This document shows positions 25,399-33,323 of a stretch of 64,000 nucleotides of DNA, piece by piece. The position numbers were made by a program, and so were the translations under genes. This DNA is from CAG-791 sp963605745 (lineage in GTDB: Bacteria; Bacillota; Clostridia; Lachnospirales; Lachnospiraceae). The stretch lies in the NCBI GenBank assembly GCA_963605745.1, contig CAVCWT010000009.1, positions 1 to 64,000 on the forward strand, written 5' to 3'. The notes below the pieces were generated by a model. That model worked only from the letters and a program-made list of their open reading frames with translations. It was not told the origin of the DNA and did no database searches. Numbering within the stretch: the first letter of the stretch is position 1; each line of letters starts with the position of its first letter.

Positions 25399-26247
25399 TC
25401 AGCTCTTTCCTTTTGCCTTTTTGGCAGCATCTTCTTCCAGTTTTTTGCGCCATTTTGCTGCCATTTCATGGAGCTCTGCATCATTTTTAGGCGGCGTTTT
25501 CTTTTTCTGGGCAAGAAACCACTCGTAGGCGTCGCAGGTTTCCTGCACATCTGCCGAATAGCACACCTGCTGCCCGTGATCGAGCCAGAGAATTCTCGTG
25601 CAGAGCTCACGCACCTGCGGCATCACATGCGATACCAGAATCGCTGTTACACCGCTCTGAATGATTTCCTGCATCTTGTCTCCCGACTTTTTGCGGAAGG
25701 CACCGTCACCCACCGAGAGCACCTCGTCCAGAATCAGGATATCCGGATGCACCAGGCAGGCAATGGAAAAGGCCAGTCTGGATTTCATGCCGGAGGAGAG
25801 CTGTTTAAACGCATGATCCTGGAACTCCTCGAGTTCCGCGAACTGGATGATTTCGTCGTATTTTTCATCCAGGAATTTGCGCGTATAACCAAGGAGTGCT
25901 CCGCGAAGGTACGTATTCTCCCGAACCGTCATATCGTTGTCAAAGCCGCTCCCGAGCTCCAGAAGGGCTGCGACGTTGCCTTCTACCTCAATGCTCCCCT
26001 CTGTGGGCAACATGATGCCGGTAACAGCCTTCAAAAGGGTTGACTTGCCGGCTCCGTTCGAGCCCACAATCCCCATCATTTCGCCCTTTTCCAGGTCAAA
26101 ATGAACGTTTCGGTCCGCCCAGAATTCCTTGATCTTGTAATTGCCGGTCAGCTTGCGGATGATGAATTCCTTAAGGCCGATCGATTTAAAGTCGCCCGTT
26201 ATGTAACGGATGCTGACGTTGTCGCAATGAATTGCAATTTCTGCCAT
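25399..26247 (-). CDS. ABC transporter ATP-binding subunit for surface polysaccharide/teichoic acid export
   Basis: TagH/Wzt-type ATPase driving export of a lipid-linked glycan. Starting at ATG 26247 (MAEIAIHCDNVSIRY) it has about 283 residues: Walker A GIVGSNGAGKSTLLK near 58, signature LSSGMKSRLAFSIA near 155, Walker B DILILDEVLSVGD near 175. The tail is a charged Lys/Glu extension of about 40 residues without the large carbohydrate-binding domain of Wzt. The partner permease is the next gene upstream, separated by an unusual 440-base gap filled with a triplicated repeat. Confidence 0.9.
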   Translation of the reverse strand: MAEIAIHCDNVSIRYITGDFKSIGLKEFIIRKLTGNYKIKEFWADRNVHFDLEKGEMMGIVGSNGAGKSTLLKAVTGIMLPTEGSIEVEGNVAALLELGSGFDNDMTVRENTYLRGALLGYTRKFLDEKYDEIIQFAELEEFQDHAFKQLSSGMKSRLAFSIACLVHPDILILDEVLSVGDGAFRKKSGDKMQEIIQSGVTAILVSHVMPQVRELCTRILWLDHGQQVCYSADVQETCDAYEWFLAQKKKTPPKNDAELHEMAAKWRKKLEEDAAKKAKGKS

Positions 26248-26273
26248 ATGAAAATACCTTTTCGCGCCGCTTA

Positions 26274-26680
26274 CGTTCTGCACCCCGCATCTCACAGCGC
26301 TCCGCGCTCCTTCGATGTGGGCGGCCTATAGGCGCTTCGCGCCTTGGCCGCAGAATGCATGACAGGACAATCCCGACCGCAAGCGGTCGTTTTTGTCCTC
26401 CCTCTCGTTCTGCACCCCGCATCTCACAGCGCTCCGCGCTCCTTCGATGTGGGCGGCCTATAGGCGCTTCGCGCCTTGGCCGCAGAATGCATGACAGGAC
26501 AATCCCGACCGCAAGCGGTCGTTTTTGTCCTCCCTCTCGTTCTGCACCCCGCATCTCACAGCGCTCCGCGCTCCTTCGATGTGGGCGGCCTATAGGCGCT
26601 TCGCGCCTTGGCCGCAGAATGCATGACAGGACAATCCCGACCGCAAGCGGTCGTTTTTGTCCTCTCATGCATTCTGTGCA
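26274..26680. repeat. Triplicated 132-bp tandem repeat inside the ABC exporter operon
   Basis: Three near-identical units begin at 26274, 26406 and 26538. Each holds GC-rich hairpins, including AGGCGCTTCGCGCCT and GACCGCAAGCGGTC. In the last unit the outer arms GCAGAATGCATGA / TCATGCATTCTG close over the AGGACAA / TTGTCCT stem. It starts 26 bases before the ATPase start and ends 8 bases after the permease stop. Open frames through it are artefacts. Confidence 0.85.
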
Positions 26681-26687
26681 GAACTTT

Positions 26688-27464
26688 TTACAAGTAGTAT
26701 AAAAACGAATGATTGCACTTTTTGTAGATCAGCATGCCGAGGCCGAGGTAGAAGGCTGCATAAAAGACGCACAGCCCGTGGTAGGCCGGGGAGGGGATGA
26801 TCCCATCGATGACAATCAAACGCATGTATTTAATGTAGACGTATACCGGATTCAGATACAGCGCCTTCTGCAGGTGCTGCGGCAGCTTGTCCACCGAATA
26901 GAATACCGCAGACATATACGTGATCAGGGTCAGGAAAACCTCGTACAAATACTGGATGTCGCGGAAAAACACGAACAATGCGGACAGAATTGCCCCGATA
27001 CCGATATCCATAATCAGAAGACACAGAATCGGAAATACCAGGAGCACCATCATCGGACGGAAGGTAATCCCATCAATGATGCAGAACGCAAAATATACCA
27101 ACAGCGTCAAACCGAAATTTACCAATGCCGAGACATTTTTCGACAGCAGGAACAGATATTTCGGCACATTGATCTTGGTAAAAATCTTGGAATTGCTCAT
27201 CAGGGACTGCATGCCGTTTTTCGTCGATTCCTTGTAATAGGACAGCACAATCGTTCCGGTAAACAGATACGTCGTATAATGTGCAATATCCTTGCTGAAG
27301 AAATTCGAGAAAATAATGTTCATGACAAAAAGTGTCAACAGGGGAGACAATACTGACCATGCCATTCCCAGGACACTTCTCTTATATTTCTGCTTGAAAT
27401 CCCGTTTGACCAGCTCCTCAAACATGAACTGGTATTTTTTTACGCAAGTTAACATTTTGTTCAT
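26688..27464 (-). CDS. ABC-2 type permease for surface glycan export
   Basis: TagG/Wzm-type membrane subunit of 258 residues with six hydrophobic helices. The N-terminal amphipathic stretch ELVKRDFKQKYKRSVLGMAWSVLSPLLTL is diagnostic of the family. It pairs with the ATPase encoded downstream to flip an undecaprenyl-linked polymer. The start ATG has only weak ribosome-site character; a second Met three codons on is an alternative. It sits in the same direction as the TagF-like and LicD genes, which probably supply its substrate. Confidence 0.9.
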   Translation of the reverse strand: MNKMLTCVKKYQFMFEELVKRDFKQKYKRSVLGMAWSVLSPLLTLFVMNIIFSNFFSKDIAHYTTYLFTGTIVLSYYKESTKNGMQSLMSNSKIFTKINVPKYLFLLSKNVSALVNFGLTLLVYFAFCIIDGITFRPMMVLLVFPILCLLIMDIGIGAILSALFVFFRDIQYLYEVFLTLITYMSAVFYSVDKLPQHLQKALYLNPVYVYIKYMRLIVIDGIIPSPAYHGLCVFYAAFYLGLGMLIYKKCNHSFLYYL

Positions 27465-27494
27465 AAGTTCATCATATCCATCTGTTCAGCACAT

Positions 27495-27790
27495 GTCAAT
27501 TTGTATCTGTTCAGCACCAGCCTGTTTCAACATGAATCGACTGCTTGCAGGCGTATTCATGATTGAAACAGGCTGATGGCCAAGGGGCGAAGCCCCTCTG
27601 GCCTGCCTCATCGAAATTTCCGAAGGAAATTGAGATGAGGGTGCTGAACATCCCTTCAACATGAATCGACTGCTTGCAGGCGTATTCATGATTGAAACAG
27701 GCTGATGGCCAAGGGGCGAAGCCCCTCTGGCCTGCCTCATCGAAATTTCCGAAGGAAATTGAGATGAGGGTGCTGAACATCCCTTCAACA
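27495..27790. repeat. Family A cloverleaf repeat, tandem copies with 129-bp period
   Basis: The first copy opens TTTGTATCTGTTCAGCACC and closes GGTGCTGAAC. Between are three hairpins: TGTTTCAA..CATGAAT / ATTCATG..TTGAAACA; GGCC..GGGGC / GCCCC..GGCC; CCTCATC..AAATTTCC / GGAAATT..GATGAGG. A second copy follows after 129 bp and a third begins at 27786 but diverges. Confidence 0.8.
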
Positions 27791-27820
27791 TGAATCGACT
27801 GCTCGTAGACGAGTTATCCT

Positions 27821-28013
27821 GATATCGTCCACACGCCTGCTATCAGCAGGGTGGCGGTAGAATGTCCAGCTGTGGGGCCTTTCGCAAGCCTCAGTACTTG
27901 CGAACGTTTTTTGTGAGCTTAGTACTGCTAGGTCTTGCGAACGGAGCTGAGAAGCGTCCCCACAGTGGACATCTCCGCCAGGACCCGCTGATAGCAGATG
28001 TGTGGACAATATC
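27821..28013. repeat. 193-bp imperfect palindrome (very long hairpin)
   Basis: Paired arms run inward: GATAT / ATATC, GTCCACAC / GTGTGGAC, CTGCTATCAGC / GCTGATAGCAG, GTCCA / TGGAC, CTGTGGGG / CCCCACAG, then TTCGCAAG / CTTGCGAA and AGTACT / AGTACT. It ends 3 bases from the acyltransferase stop. Related core sequence occurs at 41951. No coding content. Confidence 0.8.
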
Positions 28014-28015
28014 CT

Positions 28016-29176
28016 TCATCTCACCAATTTCTTTTTCAGTGCCTTGCAGACTCCGCTGCCTTTCCTGCGCCACAGCCCGGAAAGCCCCATCACCAGAAGC
28101 CCATTTACCGCAGACAGCAGCAAATATATGGTCATTTTCGCATTTGAAGACATCGCTGCCAGTGCCGGAACATCACCTATGTGCTGTGCAAAATACAGAT
28201 GTCCCAGATACAGCGGCAGGCTGTACTTTCCAAGCAGCAACATCGCACCAGGCACCGCCTTCTGCGCTCTGCCCATCCCTTTCTGCTGCAGCTTTTCCAA
28301 AAAGGAATTCAAAACCGCCTCCATTCCCCATCCCGCAAAGGCGGTCAGCACCAACAGCATCAAAAGGAACATATAAAAGTAATCTTCCTCCGACGGTTTA
28401 TACAGCCACATATAGCGGACACTGACGGACAGCATCAACAGCTGCGCAGCCGCAATCAGGATATTTCCAAGGCTGGTCAGCCCCTTCGGTGCTCTCCTCT
28501 TCCACCGGGAAACTGCCATGTAGATGACAACACCGACACATAGCCCTGCTACCGTGCGCAGAAACCCCTTATAGAAAAGCCCTGTCCACAGAGACGGATC
28601 CCTAGGATGCCCATACTCGCGGCACAGATATCCATAGAGAAAGAGTGCCAGTAAAGGACACCCGATGTGCGACATCATATCCCGAAAACGTACCAGCAAA
28701 GGATACAGAATCGCCATTGCGAGCAGCATCGCAGACAGGTACCACATAGCGCCGTCGATGCCATTTGTAAAAAGCCCGCTCATCTTCACTAAGGTCAACT
28801 CCCAGAAATCATCCCGGAAGGCAGCCCACAGCTGATGCAGATTCCACCGATTCACGGCAGCAACAAAGGCAAAGCCAATGCCCCAGGCAATCACGAACTC
28901 CGGAAGAACCCCCTTGATCTTGTGCAGAATGAACTGCAGCGTCTGACTTCCCAGCACAGAACCTGAAGCCTTTTGCACGGATGCCATGAGGAGGTATCCG
29001 GATACAAACAAGAAAAACTCGACGGCCATTGAGCCGCCGAGAAAATAACAGTTGTCATCACCCAGAACATATCTTGAGTGATGCACCACAACGATGCTTG
29101 CAAAAAGAAACCTCAGCAGTTCAATCGTGAGATTCTTTCTGCGTCTTTTGCTGATTTGTCCGGATTCCGGTGTCAT
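28016..29176 (-). CDS. Membrane acyltransferase (acyltransferase-3 family)
   Basis: Transfers an acyl group, often acetyl, to a cell-surface glycan. About 387 residues from the ATG at 29176, with around ten hydrophobic helices. The hallmark is the N-terminal IELLRFLFASIVVVHHSRYV, where HH is the probable active site, and FFLFVSGYLLM follows. The 48 upstream codons of open frame overlap the family B repeat and are rejected. It lies just after the TagF-like gene and before the exporter, so it likely decorates that polymer. Confidence 0.85.
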   Translation of the reverse strand: MTPESGQISKRRRKNLTIELLRFLFASIVVVHHSRYVLGDDNCYFLGGSMAVEFFLFVSGYLLMASVQKASGSVLGSQTLQFILHKIKGVLPEFVIAWGIGFAFVAAVNRWNLHQLWAAFRDDFWELTLVKMSGLFTNGIDGAMWYLSAMLLAMAILYPLLVRFRDMMSHIGCPLLALFLYGYLCREYGHPRDPSLWTGLFYKGFLRTVAGLCVGVVIYMAVSRWKRRAPKGLTSLGNILIAAAQLLMLSVSVRYMWLYKPSEEDYFYMFLLMLLVLTAFAGWGMEAVLNSFLEKLQQKGMGRAQKAVPGAMLLLGKYSLPLYLGHLYFAQHIGDVPALAAMSSNAKMTIYLLLSAVNGLLVMGLSGLWRRKGSGVCKALKKKLVR

Positions 29177-29203
29177 AAAAATTGACTCTTTCTTTACATC
29201 TAT

Positions 29204-29271
29204 GTACCGACTGCAAAATAATCGGCCAGATAACATAGATTTGATGCGTATTATTCGAAAATCACTGTACT
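29204..29271. repeat. Family B palindromic repeat overlapping the tagF-like stop
   Basis: Shows GTACCGACTGCAAAATAATC then GGCCAGATAAC, and inverted GTATTATTCGAAAATCACTG then TAC. The right arm supplies the last codons and the TGA of the TagF-like gene. Confidence 0.6.
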
Positions 29272-30674
29272 GATTTTTGGGTCCACTCCAGCACCTGATC
29301 TGCAATCCGCACCGACGCATTTCCGTCGTCCATACATCCCTTATCGGAAAGGAATTCGGTTACACGCTTCTGGAACAGCTCCTCATCAAAGGCAAGAATC
29401 GCATCCTCCAGCTCATCGGAATTGGTTGTAACAGGGAACGGCGTATCCTCCAGGCGGAAATAAAAACCGCGCTCGTTGTCGTATTTGTCCCTGTCCATTG
29501 CGAATAAAAAGCCAGGCTTACGCAGGAGAACATAATCGTAAATCCACGACGAATAGTCCGTAATCCCGCAGTCTGTAAAGGCAAGGAGCGATTGCATATC
29601 CGGATAGCTCGTCACATTGATGACATCCTCGGACCGCACGGTGCTCTTTTTGGTACCATTCTTTTTGTCATTGTCATGGTAGCGGACCATCAGCTTCCAG
29701 TCGCCGCCGAAACGCTGTTCAAGGGCCCGCACCGTCTGCACGGCATCCAGATCATACACTGCAAAATCATGATCATCCCGGAAGGTCGGTGCATAGAGTG
29801 CGAATTTAGTGTCCGGAGCCAGTCCGTAGCTCTCGCAGAAGGATCGTCTTAAATAGTCCCGCACCTTCTTAGACTGCTCAAAAAAGATATCGTTTCTTGC
29901 GTGCCCCAGCTTTAAGATCGGTGTTTTCTCCCAGAAGGTCTCCCGGAACACGCCGTCCTCAAAGGTGGAATTCGAAATAATATGGGTCGTCAGTCTGCCG
30001 GTGCGCTTTGCTGCAATCGGCCAGCTCACATTCGTGTTGTAGTGCGCAGGATCAAAGCGCTTGATGCCAAGGGATCCATGCCAGGTCTGTACCACCAGCT
30101 GATCCTTCCGCACCGGGAAGGGATAGAACTTGTCCCCCAAAAGAGAATTGGTGAACAGAACCTTTGAAGCCGCCGCCGCTGCAAAATAGTCATACGTATT
30201 CGTTTTGACAAAATGCACGTGTTCCCTGATAAAGGCCGTAATGCGCCGGATCTCATCTGCTGCGCCCTGCTCCTCCTTTGTCGGATTCAAAACACGACGT
30301 CCCTTTGCCAGCTGTGCCACGCGGTCTGTAATTTCGTAATCCTTTGCCGCAATCTCCGCCGCATCCATCTTTACGGCAGACGGATTGGTAACACTCCAGT
30401 AAATTTCCACCGGGGCCTGCCTGCGGATCAGCTCATCGCTGATATATTTCAGATTACAGGAAACCGCATGCGCAAACGGAAAGAACATCACCTGGTTCTC
30501 CACCGTTTTCGTATGACTCCACTGCACCTTCCTGGCCCCATAACCGATCTTGCGGTCCGCCCAGGTAAAGAACTGCTTAAAGCAATTCCCGATTCGCTTA
30601 AAAAACTTGCCCTCCACCATGACGGGGCCCAGGTAGCGGAACTTTTTGGCAATTACATGTAATACTGCACCCAT
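29262..30674 (-). CDS. CDP-glycerol/ribitol-type polyol phosphotransferase (TagF family)
   Basis: Predicted to transfer polyol phosphate from a CDP-polyol to a glycan, as in teichoic acid polymerases. The 470 residues show the family motifs VVQTWHGSLGIKRFD near 194, FALYAPTFRDDHD near 290 and LAFTDCGITDYSSWIYDYVLLRKP near 362. An N-terminal domain of about 170 residues precedes the catalytic part. No signal peptide; it is expected at the membrane face. Next to it lie a TarI-like cytidylyltransferase and LicD, so the donor could be CDP-ribitol. The last codons come from a repeat element. Confidence 0.88.
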   Translation of the reverse strand: MGAVLHVIAKKFRYLGPVMVEGKFFKRIGNCFKQFFTWADRKIGYGARKVQWSHTKTVENQVMFFPFAHAVSCNLKYISDELIRRQAPVEIYWSVTNPSAVKMDAAEIAAKDYEITDRVAQLAKGRRVLNPTKEEQGAADEIRRITAFIREHVHFVKTNTYDYFAAAAASKVLFTNSLLGDKFYPFPVRKDQLVVQTWHGSLGIKRFDPAHYNTNVSWPIAAKRTGRLTTHIISNSTFEDGVFRETFWEKTPILKLGHARNDIFFEQSKKVRDYLRRSFCESYGLAPDTKFALYAPTFRDDHDFAVYDLDAVQTVRALEQRFGGDWKLMVRYHDNDKKNGTKKSTVRSEDVINVTSYPDMQSLLAFTDCGITDYSSWIYDYVLLRKPGFLFAMDRDKYDNERGFYFRLEDTPFPVTTNSDELEDAILAFDEELFQKRVTEFLSDKGCMDDGNASVRIADQVLEWTQKSVQ

Positions 30675-30762
30675 TTAATACTCTTACCTTCTATCTAGTC
30701 TTTGCTCAATACATTTCTGTCTTTTTCGCATATCGCAGCCGGATGACAGAGAATGGCCGGCA

Positions 30763-31491
30763 TCACAATCCAAATGCGTTCGAGCTCTCCTTGGCATTCT
30801 CGATCGCTTTGAAAATAAAATAGTCCACCGGTGTCGTTATTTTGATGTTCTCCGTCTTACCCTCCACGGCGAACAGCTTGTAACCGTAGTGGCGCATCAG
30901 GCTGGCCGAATCGATAAAGTCACCCCGTCCTTCTGCTCTTGCCTTCTCGTGGGCGTCCAGAAGGTCATGGATCCGAAAGCACTGCGGAGCCTTTGCCACC
31001 TGACAGACGGAACGATCCAGAATATTGCCGACTTCGCCCCCTTTGGATTCCGTAATGATGGTTTCCGTGGCAGGAGTTACCGTGATGGCAGAGCCATTGT
31101 CCTTCACACACTGGATGGCCTTCGTGATCGTCGTTGGATCCACGAGCGGCCGTACGCCGTCATGCACCAGTACAATGGAATTGCCGGGAAAAATCTCATA
31201 AATTTTGCTGAGTCCGTGGTAGATGGATTCCTGCCCGGTCTCCCCGCCCGGCACAATGGCCTGCACCTTTGTGATGTGGAATTTGTTGCACAGCTTCCAC
31301 ATTTTGGGGATATATTCCTTCAGACAGGAAATCACAATTCCATCAACTTCGTCGTGATTTTCGAATTTTTCGATCGTATGAATGATGATCGGCTTGCCGT
31401 TCAGCTCCAGGAACTGTTTCGGCACGCCGTTGGTATTCATTCGTTTTCCTGTCCCCCCTGCAAAAATCAGAGCAACATTCATTTCTCTCAT
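30763..31491 (-). CDS. Polyol-phosphate cytidylyltransferase (TarI/IspD family)
   Basis: Makes a CDP-activated alcohol from CTP. Nucleotide-binding signature FAGGTGKRMN near residue 10, then PKQFLELNGKPIIIHTIE, HDGVRPLVD near 110 and KAPQCFRIHDLL near 165. The PKQFLELNGKPIIIHT block and the location next to TagF- and LicD-like genes favour ribitol-5-phosphate (TarI) over the isoprenoid enzyme IspD, but a TarJ reductase is not seen nearby. The start overlaps the licD-like stop by 4 bases (ATGA), so the two are coupled. Confidence 0.82.
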   Translation of the reverse strand: MREMNVALIFAGGTGKRMNTNGVPKQFLELNGKPIIIHTIEKFENHDEVDGIVISCLKEYIPKMWKLCNKFHITKVQAIVPGGETGQESIYHGLSKIYEIFPGNSIVLVHDGVRPLVDPTTITKAIQCVKDNGSAITVTPATETIITESKGGEVGNILDRSVCQVAKAPQCFRIHDLLDAHEKARAEGRGDFIDSASLMRHYGYKLFAVEGKTENIKITTPVDYFIFKAIENAKESSNAFGL

Positions 31492-32429
31492 TGCGGATCT
31501 ACCGGCCTTTCTGTGTCTAACATAAAGGGAGCAAAAAAGACATGCTTTTCTCTCTGCCCTTCCTCTGGGATCTGCATATAATCGCCGTAAAGCCTTGTCA
31601 GATAGTGATCATACCGGGCGGGTACGAGGTACTCCGTATCTCCATATGCCATGGAAATTCCAGGCAGCAGCTCCTCCCTTCGATATAACTCCCGGAAAAA
31701 ATGTCCTCGTCCGGATGGCATCGTGACATACCCTGAGGATGCATCCTTGCAGCTCTTATAGACCCTGTCGCAGTGTCTCGTCCATCCGTCCAGACTGCGA
31801 AAGGAGGTCAGCTTGCCGATCAAAGCCTTCGTTCGGAACACCTTTTGATAATGTTCCCTCTCCTGCGGTTCCTCGATGGAGTCGGCCAACTCCAACAGTT
31901 CCTTTTCATCGCGGCGGAATTTTGCACAGGATTGAAAAAATCCTGCTGCCATACTACGCAGTCCATGCAGCTGTCTTAAAAAGCTGTTGTCATAGGTATT
32001 CTCAATCGGAAAGATATCAATAAAGGCCCCGCACTCCTCATTGTGAAAATCCTCCCTCGTTTTCACCGAGGTCCCCTTCAGGAGAATGCGGGACAGGGTC
32101 AGGCCATAGCCTTTTGTCTTTTCCGGCGTATGCACCCAGTAGCGGTCACCATATTCCTCTTCGAATACCTTGACAAAGACATCGTGATCCGCCCTCGGCA
32201 TATTGACATCCACATCATCGTCCCACGGGATAAAGTCATGATGCCGCACCGTTCCAAGGCACGAGCCGCCGCCCATCAAGAAGATCAGATGATGTTTTTT
32301 GCAGCACTCTGCAAGGTCCTTCAGCATTCCGTTCAATGTCCGTTGCAGCGCAGCGAGCTCTTCCTCTGAGAGTGTGATGGCATTCTCGGATCGTATTTTT
32401 TTGAAAGCATCCACCGTGGATAAGCCCAT
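31488..32429 (-). CDS. LicD-family phosphotransferase
   Basis: Member of the nucleotidyltransferase-fold LicD family that attaches phosphocholine or other phospho-groups to glycans. The hallmark GGGSCLGTVRHHDFIPWDD runs from about residue 52, continuing DVDVNMPR with the metal-binding aspartates. 313 residues. GAGG lies 7 bases ahead of the ATG. Choline-specific partner genes (licA, licC) are absent from the window, so the transferred group may instead come from the adjacent CDP-polyol pathway. Confidence 0.88.
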   Translation of the reverse strand: MGLSTVDAFKKIRSENAITLSEEELAALQRTLNGMLKDLAECCKKHHLIFLMGGGSCLGTVRHHDFIPWDDDVDVNMPRADHDVFVKVFEEEYGDRYWVHTPEKTKGYGLTLSRILLKGTSVKTREDFHNEECGAFIDIFPIENTYDNSFLRQLHGLRSMAAGFFQSCAKFRRDEKELLELADSIEEPQEREHYQKVFRTKALIGKLTSFRSLDGWTRHCDRVYKSCKDASSGYVTMPSGRGHFFRELYRREELLPGISMAYGDTEYLVPARYDHYLTRLYGDYMQIPEEGQREKHVFFAPFMLDTERPVDPQ

Positions 32430-32464
32430 CTGAAAACCTCATTTACTGCACAGCCTGCGGCAAC

Positions 32465-33319
32465 TCACTGAACCTCGTATTTTTCATGAAGGAATTTAGC
32501 CCGGAGGAACTGCCTTCCCTTTTTCCACCAGTTCACCCGTTCCACATACAGATACGGCAGAACCTTGATGTCACCTTCAGAAAGTTTCCCGCTCTGCACC
32601 TGATAGCGCAGCCAGACATTCAGAATCAGCTCTCCGACGCGGCCGCAGTAACGTCCCTGAAAATACGAATAATTCCGGATGTCCACCTGCCCCTCCAGGG
32701 TAAACAGAATATCGAACAGCCATGTGCAGTACTCATCCAGAAGTCCCCGCTCCATGATCATCATGTTGAACATATGCGCTGAAGTTTCTGCCATCACTTC
32801 ATCGTAGGCCGGCAGGTATTCCGGATATTTATCTGCCAGAATCGTTCTCGTTTTGTTCAGATGCTCGATATAGTGCGAGTGCTCGTAATGGGAATACAGA
32901 CTCTCAATGACATAATACCGCTTGGTAGGGACGAATACCTTGTATCGACCCAGCATAGGCTCCAGCTCCCGGTAGGTCAGCACCTTGTCAAAGATGTCAC
33001 CCTTAATCCCGGAACGATGGGTTCTGCCGTTCCCTCGGAAATGTCTTCGGTAATGGACCAGTCCGACATAGTCGGTGTGGATATGCTTCCACGCCCAGTA
33101 GAGTCCTGTCAGCTCGCAAAAATACGGATTTCTCGAACTGATATTGACTCCCACATTGTCCTTGACATAGCCCAGATCCGGTTCCTGTTCTGATCCGTTT
33201 TTTTCAATCGCTGCACCGACGTGAATCGGCAGATACATGGAATCGGCCGGGATTCGATATTTTTTATGTGTTGTGACGATGATCTTCACCGTCGGGTTTT
33301 TATGCATTTCCCCAGCCAT
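32465..33319 (-). CDS. DUF4422 glycosyltransferase-like capsular protein
   Basis: A 284-residue protein with the DUF4422 pattern: KIIVTTHKKYRIP at the start, YLPIHVGAA, then NPYFCELTGLYWAWKHI and YVGLVHYRRHF near residues 64-92. Such proteins occur in capsule and exopolysaccharide loci and are thought to be glycosyltransferases. No transmembrane segment is obvious. It follows the radical SAM gene by 4 bases. The first ATG has no strong ribosome site, and an ATG four codons in, with GGGG ahead, is an alternative. Confidence 0.8.
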   Translation of the reverse strand: MAGEMHKNPTVKIIVTTHKKYRIPADSMYLPIHVGAAIEKNGSEQEPDLGYVKDNVGVNISSRNPYFCELTGLYWAWKHIHTDYVGLVHYRRHFRGNGRTHRSGIKGDIFDKVLTYRELEPMLGRYKVFVPTKRYYVIESLYSHYEHSHYIEHLNKTRTILADKYPEYLPAYDEVMAETSAHMFNMMIMERGLLDEYCTWLFDILFTLEGQVDIRNYSYFQGRYCGRVGELILNVWLRYQVQSGKLSEGDIKVLPYLYVERVNWWKKGRQFLRAKFLHEKYEVQ

Positions 33320-33323
33320 AGCG

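Noticed and set aside
26186..26702. Open frames with three identical peptide repeats on both strands
   Set aside because: 132 bp is a multiple of three, so the triplicated hairpin unit yields open frames by chance; no ribosome site or codon pattern supports them.
27486..27791. Open frames in the 129-bp tandem repeat
   Set aside because: 129 bp is also a multiple of three; the region is palindromic and non-coding.
27495..28013. Insertion sequence between the permease and acyltransferase genes
   Set aside because: No transposase frame or target duplication was found; the content is palindromic repeats only.
30763..31491. IspD of the MEP isoprenoid pathway
   Set aside because: Not excluded, but the context of TagF- and LicD-like genes and the 4-base overlap with the LicD gene make a polyol-phosphate cytidylyltransferase more likely.
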